Assembly (NCBI RefSeq): GCF_003324165.1
Contig: NW_025407832.1
Location: forward strand, 186,001-250,000
Source: Naegleria lovaniensis
Taxonomy: Eukaryota > Heterolobosea > Eutetramitea > Acrasida > Naegleriidae
Direction of reading: 5' to 3'
DNA: 64,000 nucleotides
Position 1 is the first letter of the stretch. Each line of letters starts with the position of its first letter. This document shows positions 20,185 to 30,611 of this stretch, in pieces. Below the pieces are notes generated by a model. The model searched no databases. It saw only the letters and a list, made by a program, of their open reading frames with translations, and was not told where the DNA came from. A program made the position numbers and the translations under genes.

Positions 20185-21613
20185 TTATTGGTTATATGAA
20201 TATTCATCGCTATTATTTTCTAATGATGATGATGATGCTGGTATTTCTGTACGATGATGTATTGCAGCAATTTCTTCATCGTCATCAAAACTTGTTGTTG
20301 TAATAATATCAATGTCAGAGAGCTGCTCAAGTGCATGAGTTAACACAATTTTGTAAGAAACTGTCATTGTTTTTTGAACTTTCAGCAACACCAATCCTTC
20401 ATCGCAACAAATTGCTAACGTAAATGGCTCTTCTTCGTCAATGGACCTATTACAATAAACACTCTGGCAGTACTTGTCAATTTCTAACGACCAAACTCGA
20501 CCGAACGATTTAGTGGAAAATGAGTGTAAAACTTTAAAATTGTCAACACTAATAATGTTAACTATTGAATCTTCTCCGCCTATGAATGAATGTTCAATGT
20601 AAACACACCAAGTAAAGTCAACCAAGCAATGAAATCACTGACGTACCAGAAATTATTAAATCGTTTTCAAAGATGCATGATGAGATGTTATGTGTGTGAA
20701 TATCTGGAAATGTCATAATACATTCAGCAGTCTTCCAATTAAATATTCTCAATGTTTTGTCATCAGAGCATGCTATTAACCAGTTCATTTTCGCAGGATC
20801 GCGTCCCCTATAAAAATCTACACAATCTACTCCATATTGAAATCCTTCCAATGTTTGAATTGGACTGCTCAGATTGAAAATATTCTTCAAAGTGGAAACA
20901 AAATTACTTGAAGTAGTGGTTTTCTCTTGTGTGAATATCTCATATTGTTTCGGAAAATCAATCTCCCAAATTCTGACTGTGTGATCCAAAGAACAGGATG
21001 CCAAAATATTTGGGTTGTGTGGATTTAAACAAATCCTCATGACATAATGCGAATGTCCTGTCAAAATAATTTCTGACTTCCAATCATTTTCCCAATTGAA
21101 AACTCGAATAGTTTGATCGTCGGAGCATGAAATCAAGTAGGGAAGTGTTGGATGAACTTCAAGACATCTCAAATAATCTAAATGTGAATTCAATTCCTTT
21201 ACAATCAACTGTTTTTGGCAATCATACACGTAAATGAGACATGAATCTGATCCAGCAACCAAACAATTAATTCTCTCAATAAATTTCACACATCTCAGTG
21301 GATAACCTTCAGGAGCCAATTCAATAATTTCTTTCATTGTTCCTTCGTCTAGCTCTTGTATGGTTGCAAATCCTTTATAAAAAGCAGTGGCTATTCTTCC
21401 GTCACGAAGAAAGCAACATCCTTTCGCACGAGTGTTTTTGCTATGAATGATGTTTGAAATTTGTACTTTTTGTACTTTGTTCTTGAGTGTGGAGGGTGAT
21501 TGCCGAATTGGTTTTGATTTGAATTTGTTATTTGTAATGTTGGTGATGTTGGTGATTTGCCTCGTTGGGAACACGGAATTGAAACATGATGTTAACATGT
21601 TGAAGGAAAACAT
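20185..21613 (-). CDS. Beta'-COP-like WD40 propeller protein without the COPI solenoid
   Basis: Two exons, 20647-21613 and 20185-20579, 453 residues; the 67-base intron uses a gtacgt donor, and its removal restores IISGGEDSIVNIIS. WD40 repeats run from about residue 60 to 400 and follow beta'-COP blade by blade: LDYLRCLEVHPTLPYLIS (compare DYIRCIAVHPTQPFILT), GHSHYVMRICLNPHNPNI (GHTHYVMQIVINPKDNN), LASCSLDHTVRIW and GVDCVDFYRGRDP (GVNCIDYYSGGD). The last blade keeps GRVWSLE and CCDEGLVLLKV. Real beta'-COP is about 900 residues with a second propeller and an alpha-solenoid; here only the first propeller is present and it ends in an acidic Ser-rich tail. It may bind dilysine-type sorting signals, or be a repurposed copy. 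Confidence 0.7.
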
Positions 21614-21851
21614 TTCATCACCGATGATCGTTTTTTAAAATCAATGATGTTGTTCTGGCAAACTGTGATTTGTGTCTACAAAAATTTTTCATGTTGGAGA
21701 TTATCATGGTAGTAATTCCATTGAAAACTGGTATATAGAAATAACCTCACAAAAGTACTGTCATTCGTGATACACAAATACCACATCATCTGTTCATTGA
21801 ATTCAATACTCAGAGGCTGCTGAAGAATAACAATTCTTGTTTTGAAAAAAA

Positions 21852-24800
21852 ATGGAGCCTCCCCAGCCTACTTTTTCCTTTCTCACGCTCATCCATCACT
21901 TGGTGAAGCAATCACATGATGAATTGAAAAGATGTGTGGTAGAAATAAAGAAAGGAATGGAGGCTAATGATCAATCGACTCGGGAATCATCGGACAGGGA
22001 AGCTTTAATGAAAAAGCAAATTTTGTATCAATACTTTCAAGAGACTCGGGAGAGGTTCATCCGATTGCTTGTATTGTTGAGATGGTCAAAGAAATCAAAG
22101 AAGACTCTGGATAAATTGAACCAGGTGGCATCATCAATGGAAATGAAAGCAAACGCGTTCGATTTGGCTGCCTTTACATTGTTTTTCACATCTAAAAAAG
22201 TTGCAAGCTTGATTGAACCAGTATTTGATCTTCCTACTGCTATTGATGTGCTAACGACTGGAACATACCCAAGACTTCCGAACATTATGCAACAGGTATG
22301 TGTTAATAATGATGTAGTACACATGAACGTTCATTATTCAATTCAGTTTCGAGGAAATTTACAAAATATACATGAGGATTTTACTGTAAAAGACAAAGAA
22401 AAGGCTGTTTCCAAACTAACAGATCTTATTCGCATGAAATTATTGCAATGTACAATACCACCAAATATGTTTGTAAATAAGCTGGAGAATGGGCAAGTGA
22501 ATCTCATTGCTGAGAATGAGTTTTCTATTATCATGACATTAAACCACAAACAAGACTTGAGTGGAGGTTCGGATGATGTCAAATATTTTTGGCAAATTAT
22601 TTATTTGGATTTGCTTGTGAACGAGGTTGGAGTTACTGTGAGTCCTTTATATGATGAGCTTGTTCATGGAAAACTTGTTCCTGTGTTGCAAAAAAGACTT
22701 TATTTTCTTGATGAATCTGATACAGGTGTCTCTTGTATGGTTGATCTTTACAATACTATTCATGCAGTGGTTGTAAGGATAGCAATGGATATTCTTACAA
22801 AACAAGCAAAACAGCTACGATGGGGAAATGATGTTATTAGTTGTGATACGTTTAATGACAATATTGATGAAGATCTTTCATTGTCAATCAAATATTGGAT
22901 CAAGGCTCCACCCATGATAACTTTTATGGAAAAATATACATCAACCGAACCTGGAGTTGCAGACGAAAAATCAACCCTACTTAAAGAGAAGAGTGCTAGA
23001 AATGAGATTAGAATATTTGTGGACAGATCAAAACAAATTATTTTTGATTATCAACCAAAATTGAAATTGAATTTCTCACCACAAATTAATATGTCAAAGA
23101 TTAATCTAAGCCAAACAATAACGGAATGCATATATGCTCATACTGTGGAAAGACTATGTTGCATTCGTACTCATCTTTTGATAGAAAGGATATTTGAAAA
23201 TGTTGTGCTTATAACTGATCCATCCACAAATCAAGCAGAACTAGGTATTAATGTCTTTGAAGACTATATGCTTAGATTAAGCATTGATTGGAAAACTGGA
23301 TATTTTCTTCTATCTCTATCATGTGACGATCAAATGGTGAATGTCGACTTCTCTGACATTCTCTTCCGTCTTAACAATATAGATATCAGGAAAGTCAAGT
23401 TTTCTCAAGTAATCACAGATGTTCTAGAGACTGCAAGAAAACGTACTATCATTTATGCATACAAATCTGCAGCCCAATTGTTAGAGTTGGATGTATTTCC
23501 AACATTGTTTGAAGGTGGTTCAGGAACTTTGGACCAAACTGTCTACTTTGCGTTTCCCAACATCAGTACGGCTTTTATCCAAATTAAGGCTGTTGAATTT
23601 GCATATATGAGATCAAAGCCATTAGTGTCATGCCGAATAATTATCGAAAGACATCCAAAGCTAATTGATATTTCTGTACCTTCATCTCTCTTCTTGGACG
23701 TTTCTCTCAATTCAGACGAAGAAGAAAATGAAAATATTGGTGAACCTAATTCCAAACGCGTGAAAAGAATGAAAAGCGCCTCATTTCAGAACACACTTGT
23801 AGCATTTAGACATATTAAGCAAGTGATTAATTCCACCAAGCACAAGGTTTCTTTCAGCACCATGTTGAGACAAGTTCAGGCCTCATCCAAATTCTCCTTT
23901 GAATTAACAGATCAAGAATATGAAATGATCATTTTACCAAATGAAAGTTGCGGCTTGAGCTATTTTGACATTGATTACATTTCACTTTCGGTGGACGTGG
24001 ACAATGCACAATGGGTGGCAACATGTTATGAAAGAAAGCCACTTCCTGTGATTATTCCATCAGACGTCGCTTCAAGCAATTATGTGAACGGTAGACTTAC
24101 CTTCAAGTACAGCACTATTAGAAACTCTAAGAATGTTTTTGATGATCTTTATCAAGATTTGCTCTCTGTAGATAAGATGTATCCCCTCGTATTGCAGTTA
24201 ATTGATCCTAACCCACAATTTGCAGTGCTTCTTAATCAAACGTGCAACATTGAGTGGGCATCCCACACTAAAATTCGATTAGATTACGGAAAATCTGGAT
24301 ATAAGGCCATGATCAAGTGGTCAGAGAAAAAATTTAGATTAGTTTTACATCCAACCAACAGATTTGAATACGAGCTAGATGATTATCTAAACAAATCTGT
24401 TCGTAATGATCCATATGGAGAATCAATGTTCAAGTTGACACAACTTTTACTCAAATTTGTTCTACCTCTGAATAAGCTGAAACAGCTTTTAAGTGATAGA
24501 AATCCAACAGCTTGGTATATAATTCCAAGAAGCGTCGCGGAATTTAAAGTGATTTATCAACAAACAATTTCTGACAAGGCTTACAATAGAGAGTTCATGG
24601 TTACATGCAATCCTACTAGCATTATTGAAATTAAGGAAATTCAAGTTCATGACACTACTAGAGAATTATTCCAATTAACAACACAATCGTATGGTGATGA
24701 TCTTGATCAAGCAATATTCAAGTTGAAGAGATATGTTGTTTTACCAAAGGTCCTTGAAAATATGAAAGCTACTATTGAATTTCAACATCACCAGGCTCCA

Positions 24801-25469
24801 CACTATAATTACACTCTTGACTGCAAGGATTATGAGCTCAAGATCAGCAAAATAACCTCAAAATCAGGTTCAGTTCTTAACGAAGCTGAAGAAGAGTTTT
24901 TAAAAGATGCCTTTTCAAAATGTTATCTCAACGCTGCAATTTACAGTGGAGTTCATTTGTTAGGATCATTTTACTCTAATTCCTTTATTCAGATTTTATT
25001 CTCACCACCAGCTTTATTGAAAGATTTTGTTCAAACATGGCAGGCATTGAAGGACAGGATTGATTTTGTGTTTTTCGTACCATACCCTTTTCACGCTTTT
25101 AGTACAAGCCATTTGCATGATGATAGCAAGTCCTATGGTGAATTGCGTGTTCCAAAAGTGTTTGCCAATGCTGTCGCTTCCAGTGATAGACTGGTCGAAA
25201 AAGAGAGCGGTACTATACGTTTCTTTGTGAGAGTCTATATCCAAGATGACTACATTGATTTGCCAATCCTACTTTCCCAAACTTCTGAACCTGTCAAATT
25301 CTTGTTTGGCAGTCCTGCTGCTGTACATATTTCTGCTGGATCTAGCATAATTGAACAATCAAAGCACTTTGTATCTCCAGGCTCTTCTATAGATAATCCA
25401 TTATTTCGATTATTAACTTATGTATTAGACAACTGCACCATCCAACAACTCATGGACATGCAACCTTGA
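21852..25469 (+). CDS. MED14: Mediator complex subunit 14
   Basis: A 1205-residue single-exon gene from ATG 21852. The N-terminal 150 residues match MED14/RGR1: FLTLIHHLVKQSHDELK, then the helix QETRERFIRLLVLLRWSKKSKK (compare TRQLFVRLLALVKWANNAGK) and the family hallmark PTAIDVLTTGTYPRLP (AIDVLTTGSYPRLP in animals). MED14 is the backbone subunit joining Mediator head, middle and tail in RNA polymerase II transcription. The rest is poorly conserved, as usual for this subunit, and has no low-complexity inserts. It is divergent from the propeller gene, with starts only 238 bases apart. Confidence 0.88.
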   Translation: MEPPQPTFSFLTLIHHLVKQSHDELKRCVVEIKKGMEANDQSTRESSDREALMKKQILYQYFQETRERFIRLLVLLRWSKKSKKTLDKLNQVASSMEMKANAFDLAAFTLFFTSKKVASLIEPVFDLPTAIDVLTTGTYPRLPNIMQQVCVNNDVVHMNVHYSIQFRGNLQNIHEDFTVKDKEKAVSKLTDLIRMKLLQCTIPPNMFVNKLENGQVNLIAENEFSIIMTLNHKQDLSGGSDDVKYFWQIIYLDLLVNEVGVTVSPLYDELVHGKLVPVLQKRLYFLDESDTGVSCMVDLYNTIHAVVVRIAMDILTKQAKQLRWGNDVISCDTFNDNIDEDLSLSIKYWIKAPPMITFMEKYTSTEPGVADEKSTLLKEKSARNEIRIFVDRSKQIIFDYQPKLKLNFSPQINMSKINLSQTITECIYAHTVERLCCIRTHLLIERIFENVVLITDPSTNQAELGINVFEDYMLRLSIDWKTGYFLLSLSCDDQMVNVDFSDILFRLNNIDIRKVKFSQVITDVLETARKRTIIYAYKSAAQLLELDVFPTLFEGGSGTLDQTVYFAFPNISTAFIQIKAVEFAYMRSKPLVSCRIIIERHPKLIDISVPSSLFLDVSLNSDEEENENIGEPNSKRVKRMKSASFQNTLVAFRHIKQVINSTKHKVSFSTMLRQVQASSKFSFELTDQEYEMIILPNESCGLSYFDIDYISLSVDVDNAQWVATCYERKPLPVIIPSDVASSNYVNGRLTFKYSTIRNSKNVFDDLYQDLLSVDKMYPLVLQLIDPNPQFAVLLNQTCNIEWASHTKIRLDYGKSGYKAMIKWSEKKFRLVLHPTNRFEYELDDYLNKSVRNDPYGESMFKLTQLLLKFVLPLNKLKQLLSDRNPTAWYIIPRSVAEFKVIYQQTISDKAYNREFMVTCNPTSIIEIKEIQVHDTTRELFQLTTQSYGDDLDQAIFKLKRYVVLPKVLENMKATIEFQHHQAPHYNYTLDCKDYELKISKITSKSGSVLNEAEEEFLKDAFSKCYLNAAIYSGVHLLGSFYSNSFIQILFSPPALLKDFVQTWQALKDRIDFVFFVPYPFHAFSTSHLHDDSKSYGELRVPKVFANAVASSDRLVEKESGTIRFFVRVYIQDDYIDLPILLSQTSEPVKFLFGSPAAVHISAGSSIIEQSKHFVSPGSSIDNPLFRLLTYVLDNCTIQQLMDMQP

Positions 25470-25513
25470 CTTGGTTCATAAAGGTTTCTACAACATTCAA
25501 ACTCTGGAAACAT

Positions 25514-27376
25514 TTATTTGACTTTAATGGCATCCAAAAATAGGGTCTCATCTTCTTGAAGCTCATCCTCGTTGATTGTAATTCCAAAAGATGATTTTGA
25601 AGAGTCTTTTTGTTTTTTCTTCATCTCGAGTCGTTTTTGAGCTTGTTCACTTTCCTTTCTATTGTCGACTAATGCTCTTTCTCTCTTAGTTTCTCGCTCC
25701 AACATCTGTTGATTTGTTAACATGCTTAAATGTTGAGTCAACATTGTTACTTACATTATTAATATATTCCTTCTCTTCGAGTACTTGCTGTTTATCCTCT
25801 CCTCTTAAACCTTCACTCACTTCGAGCAACCTAGTAGATCCATCTCTTCCTCCCACGGCGATATATTTACCGTAAATGCTTAAACAATGTAGTCCTTGAT
25901 CTGACAATCTAAGAGATAACAAAGGCTTATTTTGCTTGTATAAATAATCCCATACATCAAGAGTACCATCCATCTTTGTGGTATAGAATACTCCTGGCCT
26001 AGAAGGACTCCATTGGCATGATGTGATATAACTGTCATCATACCTCGTTGAAATAATGGGGTCGTTTGAAATGTCTTCGTTCCAAATCTTTATGGTCCAA
26101 TCTCCAACGGTCATAAAGTATTTCTGCAAGAAAGGGTTTCGTTGAATGGAGTAAATTGGTCCATGGTGATGATGTTGACCATAATAGACCTTATCTACAG
26201 CCGTTCCCTTATTCTTTCTTCTTGTACAACTTATGACTGCTCCTTGCTCTGTACCTATCATGAATTTTGTGGGCTACATTCATAAATGTACATGAGATTA
26301 ATAACCAGAAACAGAAATCACTTACACTGTAAGAAACATCGTAATCAATCGACTCTCCTCCAAGCAATCCCTGCAGTTTACATTCTGCGTTTTTATCGTC
26401 AGGTATTCTTAATTCCATTGTTTCGGAGTCAACTGGATTTGATAAATTTCTTGTATCCCATGTCAGTACTTGGCCGTCAGTGGACGTAGTGATAAAAAAA
26501 GTTGCACTCTTGCTTTGGATCCATTGTAAATCGTAAATGGGATCCCTGTGACTGGTTTTAAGATCGGAAATTAGCACTTCCTCGCCTCCTTTTCTTGTGT
26601 CAAATATACCTAATGACAATTAGTAAACAAATCATATTGCTTTCTTACTTACAAACAACACCGTTGTAGCACCCTCCAGCGAGTGTGTTATTATCTTTAG
26701 GGTTATATCTAATTGAAACCAAGTGTGACGAGGGAGTTAAGGTGACATCAGGTTCATTCGCATTATTCACATCCCAAACATAGGCGTTTGTTGGAATTTT
26801 CTTGTTAGTGCTTTGGAAATCTAGATTGGCATATGCCACGGCAAGTTTTGATCCGTCACTTGGCAGCCATGAAATTTTAGAGACTGTTCGCTTATCTTGG
26901 CATGGATCTTTGAAGACAGATAGAGTTTTTACCATGGATCGCTCACTTCCAAAGTCCAACGTCTTCTCTTTAAAGTAGCTACCAAAGATATTGATTGCAT
27001 TGTTCTGTTGAATGTAATACTCCGCGGAATCCCTCAACGCAATGAATGAGTTCAAATCCTCAATATTATTTTCAATTTTTTTGATATATCTCTCCTTGCT
27101 GGATAGCTTTGCGGTATCTACATCTTTTGGCCATCCTCCTTCGAGATGGTTCATTCCTTGCTCTTTGGACTCATGAGTTTCAGTATTGGTGAAGTGATCA
27201 GAAAATTCTGCTGCTGCTTGCACACCCACCGCTCTTGGTTCACGTGTTATGTATTTTGCCTTGTATTCCTCACTTGGTTTGATATCAATGATCGTTTCGG
27301 GCTCAGTATCTATGAAATGGCCACAATATCTTCCAAACTGCCTTCTCGGCTTTTTGTATACTGTTACAATATCCAT
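25514..27376 (-). CDS. DNAI2: Axonemal dynein intermediate chain 2 (outer arm)
   Basis: Four exons, 26653-27376, 26326-26609, 25755-26273 and 25514-25705, give 572 residues. It follows DNAI2/IC69 throughout: start MDIVTVYKKPRRQFGRYC, then MNHLEGGWPKDV, IKQNNA-like IQQNNAINIFGSYF, SKISWLPSDGSKLAVAYA, LAGGCYNGVVC joined across intron 1 to IFDTRKGG, SHRDPIYDLQW, STDGQVLTWDTR, and PTKFMIGTEQGAVISC across intron 2. Two exon-3 landmarks are GPIYSIQRNPF and MDGTLDVWDY. The final exon gives MLERETKRERAL (compare MFERETRREKIL). It is part of the outer dynein arm of motile flagella, fitting an organism with a transient flagellate stage. Confidence 0.94.
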
Positions 27377-27726
27377 TACTAACTGTTGTACTCAAAGAAA
27401 CGAGTTTGTTATTGCTCGATTTTAAATGTATTTTACAAGTTTGACCGGGTTCGTTGATGATGATAGAGTAACAGCACAACTCTTGTATTTTTGTTTTTTT
27501 AAAAAGCGCCACCCCGCTTTTTTTGTAGTTTTGAAAAAGTGGCTTTGGCAACAAATGAATAAATTTACAATTCAAAAAAACTTTAGGGGATTGAGTGGTT
27601 GTTTCGACAGAACTGTTCTCAACATGTTGGCTTGCACACAAAACTTCTCTCTGGTGAGGGTGAGTAAGTCCGAGTCATTCTCACACAACGAGTGGATATG
27701 AGCCTCTCCGAAAAGTGCCTCTCTCT
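27377..27726. other. Intergenic, 350 bases
   Basis: Between DNAI2's start and the 3' end of the SKP1-like gene, both minus. Contains T-rich and A-rich tracts; open frames here have no coding character. DNAI2's promoter should lie here. Confidence 0.4.
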
Positions 27727-29358
27727 CTATTTAATCCTGAGAAAGTGAATGAAACCATCTTTTGAATTTCCTAGTGTTGCAATAATATGTGGTTCTTCCT
27801 TAGTACTATGGCTTGAAGTTGTATGGTTGTTGTTGCTTGAGGAGGATACAACGTTGGATGTGGAAGTGGAGGCAGATGCGGCTGCACTGGCATCATGTCT
27901 CATACTCGTCACATTGCTCCTATTATTGCCGGTGAGACCTCTGATTTTATCGTAGCTATTAGATCGTACATGGTTAGTGATTCTTTTCCTTGCTGATGTT
28001 GCTACCTTTTGGTAATTTACATGTTGATGAGGATGAAAAATTGCATTCACCTTTTGAGAATCCTGTACAAAATAGTTCAAAAATTGAATTCTATATTGAA
28101 ACAAACTCTTTAGCCAAGTCTATTAATGCATACTTACTTGGTATTTGTTGGTGTCGTCCAATAAGACGATTGAGCTTGTGTGGAACCTTGTTGTTGAGAG
28201 TTTAATATGCTCACATTCTTCTCTCGGCACTTTTGTTTTACATCGAACATGATCTTAGTTTTAAACATCACCAACAAGGTGTGAATGGACAAAATATGTG
28301 ACATGATTAAACATTGAAGAAGTAGATTCTTGCTCAACGAATTTAAAAAGTTCCAATTCCATTCTCCAATGACGGATCTAAAGTACGATTCACTACTACT
28401 ACAATATACCATACCCTTTCCCTAATATTGTTAAGAAAAATGTAATCAATCACTCACAAAGACTTACCTCCAAATCACTTTGTATAAATTCTCTATGTTT
28501 GCTGTAATGTTCACACCACTTAATCAGCTGGAGGAACACCTCAGAAGAAAACACAACACATCCCTCCAGTGTAACCTTTGGATACGAACTTGAAGACCCT
28601 GTCGAAACTACAGGACTCGATGGAGAATCTTCAGGATAGTCAATCGCAAAATGAAAGCAAAAAGGTATTTGTAACTCAATGGTCTGTGGCTTGCAAGGTT
28701 CTATCCTTCTTTGAATGCATGGTATAAGCGAGCATGCATCCTGAGATATTGTAAATACTCTGTTTTCCTTCTTCTTGTCATAATCCAATTCAGAAGAATC
28801 GTATCGGGCCACTATGCTAATGTCTGAAAAATTAATTCCTTCTTCTTGTGGTTCAATGCTCTTCTTTAACATTTTGTGAATCAAACGTTGACGAATGCAA
28901 TCATCAAATACCCACTCAATCTTAACTGTTTTAGGATACGTGATCGTTGGGTGGGGATGAAACAAAGCTTGGCTTTCTCTACCCTTGTAACATTGAATGT
29001 GAATATGTTTGAGAGTAATGTCATTCGAGGAATCATGATCCTCTCGCGAACCTTCACACAACGCTACATGGTCCTCAAAACTTAGATTGTCTTGTGTACT
29101 GCTGCTTGTATCGGCTGTTGGTGAAGCGACGGCTGTACTCGAAGAAGTAAATTTGTTTGTTGTTGTTGAAGATGAGGGAGTGGTTGGTGTCGATAACATG
29201 GGCGATAATTCCAAGCTGTTGTCATATGTCATGCCATTTTCATGCTGATTGTCTTCTGTATTTTGATGGTGAGGCATGCAATTAAGAAGTGAGTTCTTCA
29301 ACCGTTTGAGATACATATGTTGATCGTTTTTTTGTGTGTATGATGGAGTGAAATTCAT
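27727..29358 (-). CDS. Divergent SKP1-like (BTB/POZ fold) protein
   Basis: Three exons, 28468-29358, 28138-28421 and 27727-28090, give 512 residues. The match to SKP1 is in two blocks: FLQLIKWCEHYSKHREF near residues 275-290 (compare LKKVIQWCTHHKDDP) and, after an insert, GEWNWNFLNSLSKNLLLQ plus CLIMSHILSIHTLLVMFKTKI near 315-355 (compare VWDQEFLKVDQGTLFELI and LAANYLDIKGLLDVTCKTV). The BTB half seems present as FTISQDACSLIPCI ahead of these. It has about 200 extra N-terminal residues, a Ser/Thr-rich region, and a Ser/Asn-rich tail, far larger than the 160-residue SKP1. The LWL-type F-box-binding helix at the end is not obvious. SKP1 joins cullin-1 to F-box proteins; an F-box gene lies 3 kb away. 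Tentative. Confidence 0.45.
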
Positions 29359-29648
29359 CGGTTAATTGGTAAAATCCTCTTGGAGAATTGTGGTGTTTAT
29401 ATGGAATTGAGAAAAATGCAGACTGCGTATTTTTCCTAAAATGTACTAGCTGCTGAATTGCAGCTATCCTCCTTTTAGTATAATTTCACATCACTGTGTC
29501 ATTAAACATGGAAATAATGTTATTGAAGAATGTAAATGATTCACAAACTATAAATATTAAAATTGCCTGGGTATAAATTAATAAAATACTGCTGTTAATA
29601 ATAATAGTTTGGTAATTTAAACTGCATACGATAGGAAGAAGGCGTTGG

Positions 29649-30585
29649 TTACATAATTGAAGGTGGTAGTCGAGAAATTGCATCCTTAATCTCAATAAAT
29701 AAAGTTGGTGCTTTGGTTGGCGTCAACTCTCGAACATTTACCGGTTCTAAGGATAAACATGCAAGACAAACATCGCGCCCTTCCTGATTTAGTACGTTGA
29801 ATGTGCTCACTGCATTCACACTTGGCATTTCCTCAATGACAACACCATTACTTCTGAAATGTTCATGAACTTCTTGTGGCAATCGAACCATGGTGTGTCC
29901 AGTTCCAACCAGCAATAACGTTGGAGTTGGGTTTAAATACTCAGCCAACGCCAAGCTCTCAATAGTGATGTCGTGGGGATTAGACACATCCCACAGAAAG
30001 ACTTGTTTAGTGGTCGCGAATATACTTCCGAAAATTCTAGTGTTACCTAAAAAGAATGAACGCTGACCATATCCTGAAATGAATACCACGTTTCTGTTTT
30101 GTCCATTTAGGATTAGTGTTAGATTTGGTGTTTTTGATATATGTAAACAAATGGAAGACAATAAATCAAGACCAAATATTCAGTTAATTAAGAAAGGTAT
30201 TGTTCATAGGTGGATCAAGTATCGAAAATCGAATATTCAAGCAATCAAGGAAATTATTTAAATTAAAAAATTCAATCAAAATTATTCAATATTTAAGAAA
30301 TGAAAAAAGTGAACAAACATACGGATCGTATTGTATCAAATTGAATTGCTCTAAATTTGCAGCAGATTGTGGTTGTCCAGGCTGGGTTGGATGATAGTTA
30401 TCATCATCACGGCTGTTCGAGCTTGTCTTGTTCCGAAGGTAATTTAATTTTGAAGAAAACTCTCGGATTTGTTGGTGAACAAATCCAAGGTTACAGACGT
30501 TCACGGAATTGTTATTCTTGATAAGAGAGTTGAAACGCAGAGAAATTTGTTTGGCTGTGCTTGGTGTTAGTAACTTGGCCAGCAT
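29649..30585 (-). CDS. NDUFAF3: Complex I assembly factor NDUFAF3 (DUF498 family)
   Basis: Two exons, 30323-30585 and 29649-30093, give 235 residues. The 229-base AT-rich intron is long for this window. The DUF498 domain covers residues 88-220: GYGQRSFFLGNTRIFGSI, FLWDVSNPHDITIESLALAEYL (compare WNVGSHQDITEDSFSLFWLL), LLLVGTGHTMVRLPQEV and VNAVSTFNVLNQEGR (compare NACATFNFLCHEGR). The first 85 residues are rich in Lys, Arg, Ser and Asn and start MLAKLLTPSTAKQISLRF, a good mitochondrial presequence. NDUFAF3 works with NDUFAF4 in early assembly of respiratory complex I. Confidence 0.87.
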
Positions 30586-30611
30586 TTTTATTTTAATTAC
30601 AAATCAATCAT

